The position numbers were made by a program, and so were the translations under genes. A stretch of DNA of 64,000 nt, from NCBI RefSeq assembly GCF_031877795.1, contig NC_133935.1, positions 51,403,330 through 51,467,329 of the forward strand, written 5' to 3'. The notes beneath the pieces are model-generated. The model ran no database searches and had not been told where the DNA came from. It saw only the letters and a program-made list of their open reading frames with translations. This document shows, piece by piece, positions 60,601 through 64,000 of this stretch; position 1 is the first letter of the stretch, and every line of letters starts with the position of its first letter. This DNA is from Strix aluco. Taxonomy: Eukaryota > Chordata > Aves > Strigiformes > Strigidae.

Positions 60601-63470
60601 GTGTTTCATCCAAGCTGGAGAAGGCATTTTGAGGTTAGACCTGGTTCCCATGCAGGACTAAAGCAGTCTGAGTCCACAAAATATGTAGCTTTTTCAGGGA
60701 CTTGCTCTTGTTCCTTTGATTCCTGAGGATAGGAATTTCTTACTAACTTAGGTAGTGATAAAGAAGCCCAAGCTGTTGACTGTTTCTTCTCCTTAGCATC
60801 TGTGGTATATGCCTGTTCATCTGACTTGTTCCTCTGGAACAAGCACTTCTCCTCTTCCCCTTCTTCTTGCTTCTCGTGCTAAACTTTTTTTGTAACGGAT
60901 ATTTTTGCAATATTGCTCATCTATGTCATATATTTTAAGTTATTTTTTAAATTACCTACTTAATTCTATGGTATTATGCAGTGAAATGTAAATTAGCCTT
61001 TATTTTTTATTATTAGCTTCCCCTGTTTTAATAGTGTGATCATGATGCAAAGCATGTAGGCAGGCAAATGAAATCTTCAAAAACATACTTGATGCTGGGA
61101 TAAAACATCATTGCTTCCTGAAATTTCAGTGGGAATCCCATAGGGCCTTTCTTAGTCAGTGAGCAGCCAGAAAATTGTCTTCTGAAACAACTGTCCTGCT
61201 GTCTCTTCCTTGCATGGGAGACCTGAGACCTTGAATTTCAGTTCACCTCGTACTACAGGATGGCAAAAGGCTGGTACATGTTTCAAAGAGATACTCTTAT
61301 ATGTCAGGCACTTTTCTAATTGTCATCAAACTCTGTAGAAGCAAAATGAAAATTGTATCCCACATCCAGTAAGCTTTTAAAATTCTCTTTAAATCTATCA
61401 TTTTATTTAGAAATAAAGTTTTCCTTTTTAATCAAGGGTATCCTTAATATAGTTTTACTGCATGTGGTTAGCTGATGTGCATCAGCAATGACCTAGGGAG
61501 AGGGTAGTCTTTAACAAACAGTCCTTTAAGTCTGCCTTTAATCTACAGAGGTAAGGAGATCTGCTGCTCTCTGAAAAGTTAAGTGATTTGAGTAAGGGGC
61601 GGGGGGAGGGATCCTGCCTGACACTTTATTTACTCGTTGCCCTCCCTCCCCTCTGCAGGCAGCTGCCCTTCTAAGGCCGCAGGGCTCTTCCAGACCTTAC
61701 CCTGTCTGAGCCATGAGCTGGTTTCTGAGCATCTGCTTGTTCTGCCTGTTACTGTGAGGGAAGTTTCTTCTCTAGTCCCTTTCTGTGCTGTTTTCAGTGT
61801 GTTAGGGCTTCTTCCCTGCAGAGCTTCTGCTAAGCTGCCCTCCGCCCTTGCATTAAACTCTGAAAGTAACTGGCGAAGTAGAGGCAGTAGCGTGGATGGA
61901 GTATATAACAACATGAAATTACTTGGATGCTATACACCTGCATCCAAACTCTGCCCAGAACTTTGTTTTTCACCTTTTGCTCTTTTGCTTTATCTTGTTC
62001 CTCCTGTGAAGGTAGAGGATGAACAGGGTGGAGCAGAGCCTTCCTCTCCTGGTTGAATTCCCTGGACTACATATGGCATGACCAAATAGATGCTGAATTT
62101 GCAAATGACAAAGGACTGGCATGCTGCTCATGCTGGTGGAGTTGCAGGGAAACTGCAACTGAGTAGCATTTTGTGGTAGAAAAACAAGACTAGTCATTTT
62201 CCATTTATTTTGAATGTTTGTTCCTGGTTGTCCAGAATTCAGTACTATAATCGCTTTTCTAAATTGTATGAATCCTGGGGATGGGACCATAGTTAGCTGC
62301 TTCTGTATCGCATGCTTTCTTCTCTTCACGCTTATCTTTCTGCCATCTCTTTGGAGAATATGAAAAGATGCTATTAAATATGCTTCAGGGAAATGAGAAA
62401 ACTCTCAAAACGTATGTTGCCAGTGACCTTATGCAAAGGACAGTTTTGCCTGCCTTTTAAAATTTTTTAAAAACTTCTAAATGACACTTTAGATATCTTT
62501 GCAGTTCCATGTTATAATAGGTAGCCAGAAACTCAGCTTTTGTGGTGTGTGTGTTTCTTGGCTTATAAAGTCAATTTATTATCCCAGCAGTGCCTTTAGT
62601 TTGATGAGACACAAAGTCCAGGCTCTTTTTCTGTAAGGTTACATTTCAGAGATACTGTGGTTTCTCTGCTCTGCAGGCCTGCAGTAGCAATTAGATTTTC
62701 TCTGTGGTGTGGTGACTACTGACCCATACTGAATGCAGAGTTGTAGGTGAAGTATGATGACTGTGTCCTCCTGCAGCATTATTACGGTGCCATGTTGTTA
62801 CAGCAATAACTTAAGTTCAAAATGAAAAGAAGGGGGGGAAGCTTACGGATTTTTTTTTTCTACTCTAAGTACTAGTTGTTTTGTAAGGCTGATGTTTCAT
62901 CATATTTTCTCTGTGTTACTTTGTTTGTAAGAAATAAACTTGACTGGAGGTTTTTACTAAAATAATTTCCAGCCTTTTTCACTAATCATAAATTTTAGGC
63001 TGGCACAATCAACATAAAATTTGTTGATTTTGTGAGTTAAGATAACACAGAAGTTATTTTTCCACCTGAAGTACCTTTCATGTTCTGTCTAGACCAAATT
63101 ATTTATACAAATGTTAAGTGTTGTAATAACAATCTGAAGCAGGTGAAAGCTTACCATGTCTGTGAGATGAGGTAAACCAAAGCATAGAAATTGCTTGTCC
63201 CGAGTTGGACAATATGTTGATGTTGGAGGATAGCGTAGGGCTTGCAACTACTGATTGCTTATTCTAATCCGCATTGCCTCCTACTAAGAGGAGATAACAC
63301 TGCAGTCATGCTCCTGTGAATTGAAAGTTACATTCTCATTTCTGGGAGCTAATCTTTCTAACTGTCAGCTGGGAGCATGACTCATACTCCGTTGGTAAAC
63401 ACATTTCTTGTATGTATTCTGTTTGGTACTAATTTCAGGAGGATGGTATGCCTGGGAAAAGGAATACCTG

Positions 63471-63486
63471 TTTTTTTTTTTTTTTT
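63471..63486 (+). repeat. Poly-T run (16 T)
   Basis: Sixteen uninterrupted T bases in PPM1H intron 1. A simple repeat with no retroposon body recognised downstream on the minus strand. Confidence 0.8.
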
Positions 63487-63855
63487 CTTGTTCTGTTTGG
63501 CTGTCTTCTGAGGTTAAGTACACAGAAATAATTACTTTTTAAACTTTTAAGAAATTTGTTTACGCTTCTCTCTGGGTAAAATTATGTTCCTTTATTCTTT
63601 CTGTAGTTCAGAACATAAGACTGAGTAGGACCTGATGAATGAGCTAAAAATTCAAATCCCATATGTGCACCTAAAGACGACTAAACATTCTTCCTTGTAT
63701 GAATTATTCTTCTATGCATAATGTAATGTTAACTTTTGTATATTGCCAGACTCTTGTTTAAACCTGAGCTCAGATAAAACAGCCTACAGAAACCTCATGA
63801 TAGTTTCAAGAGCTTCAGAAATCCCTTTCCTTCTAAAAGAGCTTATACTATAGCA

Positions 63856-64000
63856 TCTAATATTTATGTAATGCCTCTAATCTGCCAAGCGTCTTGCAAA
63901 TAATAATTTCAGAATAACCTTGGAGAAAAATGTAGACGTGTAAATGTTCCGGTTCTTCAGGTAAAGAAACCGAGGCAGTGAGGATAAGCTTTGGCAAGAG
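63856..64000 (+). mobile_element. MIR/CORE-type ancient SINE relic
   Basis: The order matches the MIR 3' half: ATTTATGTAATGCCTCTAAT, then CTGCCAAGCGTCTTGCAAAT (compare 'tgccaggcactgtgctaggc...tttaca'), then CAGAATAACCTTGGAG, then CAGGTAAAGAAACCGAGGCA, then GTGAGGATAAGCTTTGGCAAG ('gatgaggaaactgaggca-cagag-ggttaag-taacttgcccaag'). It is very diverged, as expected for an element predating the mammal-bird split or shared by amniotes. It runs off the window end. Confidence 0.55.

Larger units (their letters stand above)
57655..64000 (+). other. PPM1H: PPM1H intron 1, 5' portion (continues beyond window)
   Basis: The first about 400 bp are still CpG island with GC boxes; then the sequence becomes AT-rich. 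No further PPM1H exon is recognisable: the region that should follow (the VINAG... block of the PP2C domain) is not found in any frame. Frames such as 61,637-62,056 (139 codons) have no domain. Landmarks are a 12-bp palindrome ATTGCATGCAAT at 58,433-58,444, a 16-T run at 63,471-63,486 and a MIR-like relic at the end. A large first intron is normal for this gene in vertebrates. Confidence 0.85.

Noticed and set aside
61637-62056. 139-codon frame in PPM1H intron 1
   Set aside because: Does not match any PPM1H exon or known domain and has no credible acceptor/donor pair.
1-64000. tRNA, snRNA, rRNA genes, CRISPR arrays, mitochondrial insertions
   Set aside because: Looked for B-box-like GGTTCGAATCC, U6/7SK starts, direct-repeat/spacer arrays and mitochondrial gene blocks by eye; none found. 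A tRNAscan/Infernal run would be decisive.

Overview
The window looks like bird nuclear DNA. It carries several copies of CR1, the dominant avian/reptilian LINE, of different ages. It has one avian ERVL-type solo LTR. Near the right end it contains exon 1 of a vertebrate gene recognisable as PPM1H, in a CpG-island promoter followed by a canonical splice donor. There are no bacterial-type operons, CRISPR arrays, tRNA or rRNA genes, and no dense coding.

Layout: about 1-56,770 is a long AT-rich intergenic region upstream of PPM1H. I could not support any protein-coding exon in it. It is punctuated by transposon remnants: a minus-strand CR1 scrap near 8.4 kb; a complete 340-bp solo LTR at 10,220-10,559 with a perfect 5-bp target duplication; a well-preserved CR1 3' end at 14.55-14.86 kb; a 1.57-kb 5'-truncated CR1 at 20.64-22.21 kb with a broken but readable reverse transcriptase; old CR1 pieces near 24.1-24.9 kb and 26.6-26.8 kb; and two adjacent CR1 copies of different age at 53.2-54.3 kb. 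Simple repeats include an uninterrupted 27-base G run at 29,591-29,617. From 56,771 to about 58,070 the composition switches to a CpG island. It contains the PPM1H 5' UTR (two short upstream ORFs, three GCC-triplet tracts, an M-box/AP-1-like composite site), the start codon at 57,419 and the exon 1 donor at 57,655. From 57,655 to the end of the window is the 5' part of PPM1H intron 1, ending in what looks like a MIR-type ancient SINE relic.

Biology: PPM1H is a PP2C-family Ser/Thr phosphatase known from mammalian work to reverse LRRK2-dependent Rab phosphorylation. Exon 1 encodes the N-terminal membrane-binding amphipathic segment and the start of the catalytic domain. In mammals the neighbour on the 5' side is AVPR1A, so the 57-kb upstream region may be the AVPR1A-PPM1H interval, but nothing in the window itself proves that. 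I did not find a new multi-gene system. The most interesting items are the intact solo LTR with a perfect CRE and a TATA-like box, the initiation architecture of PPM1H, and the long G run.
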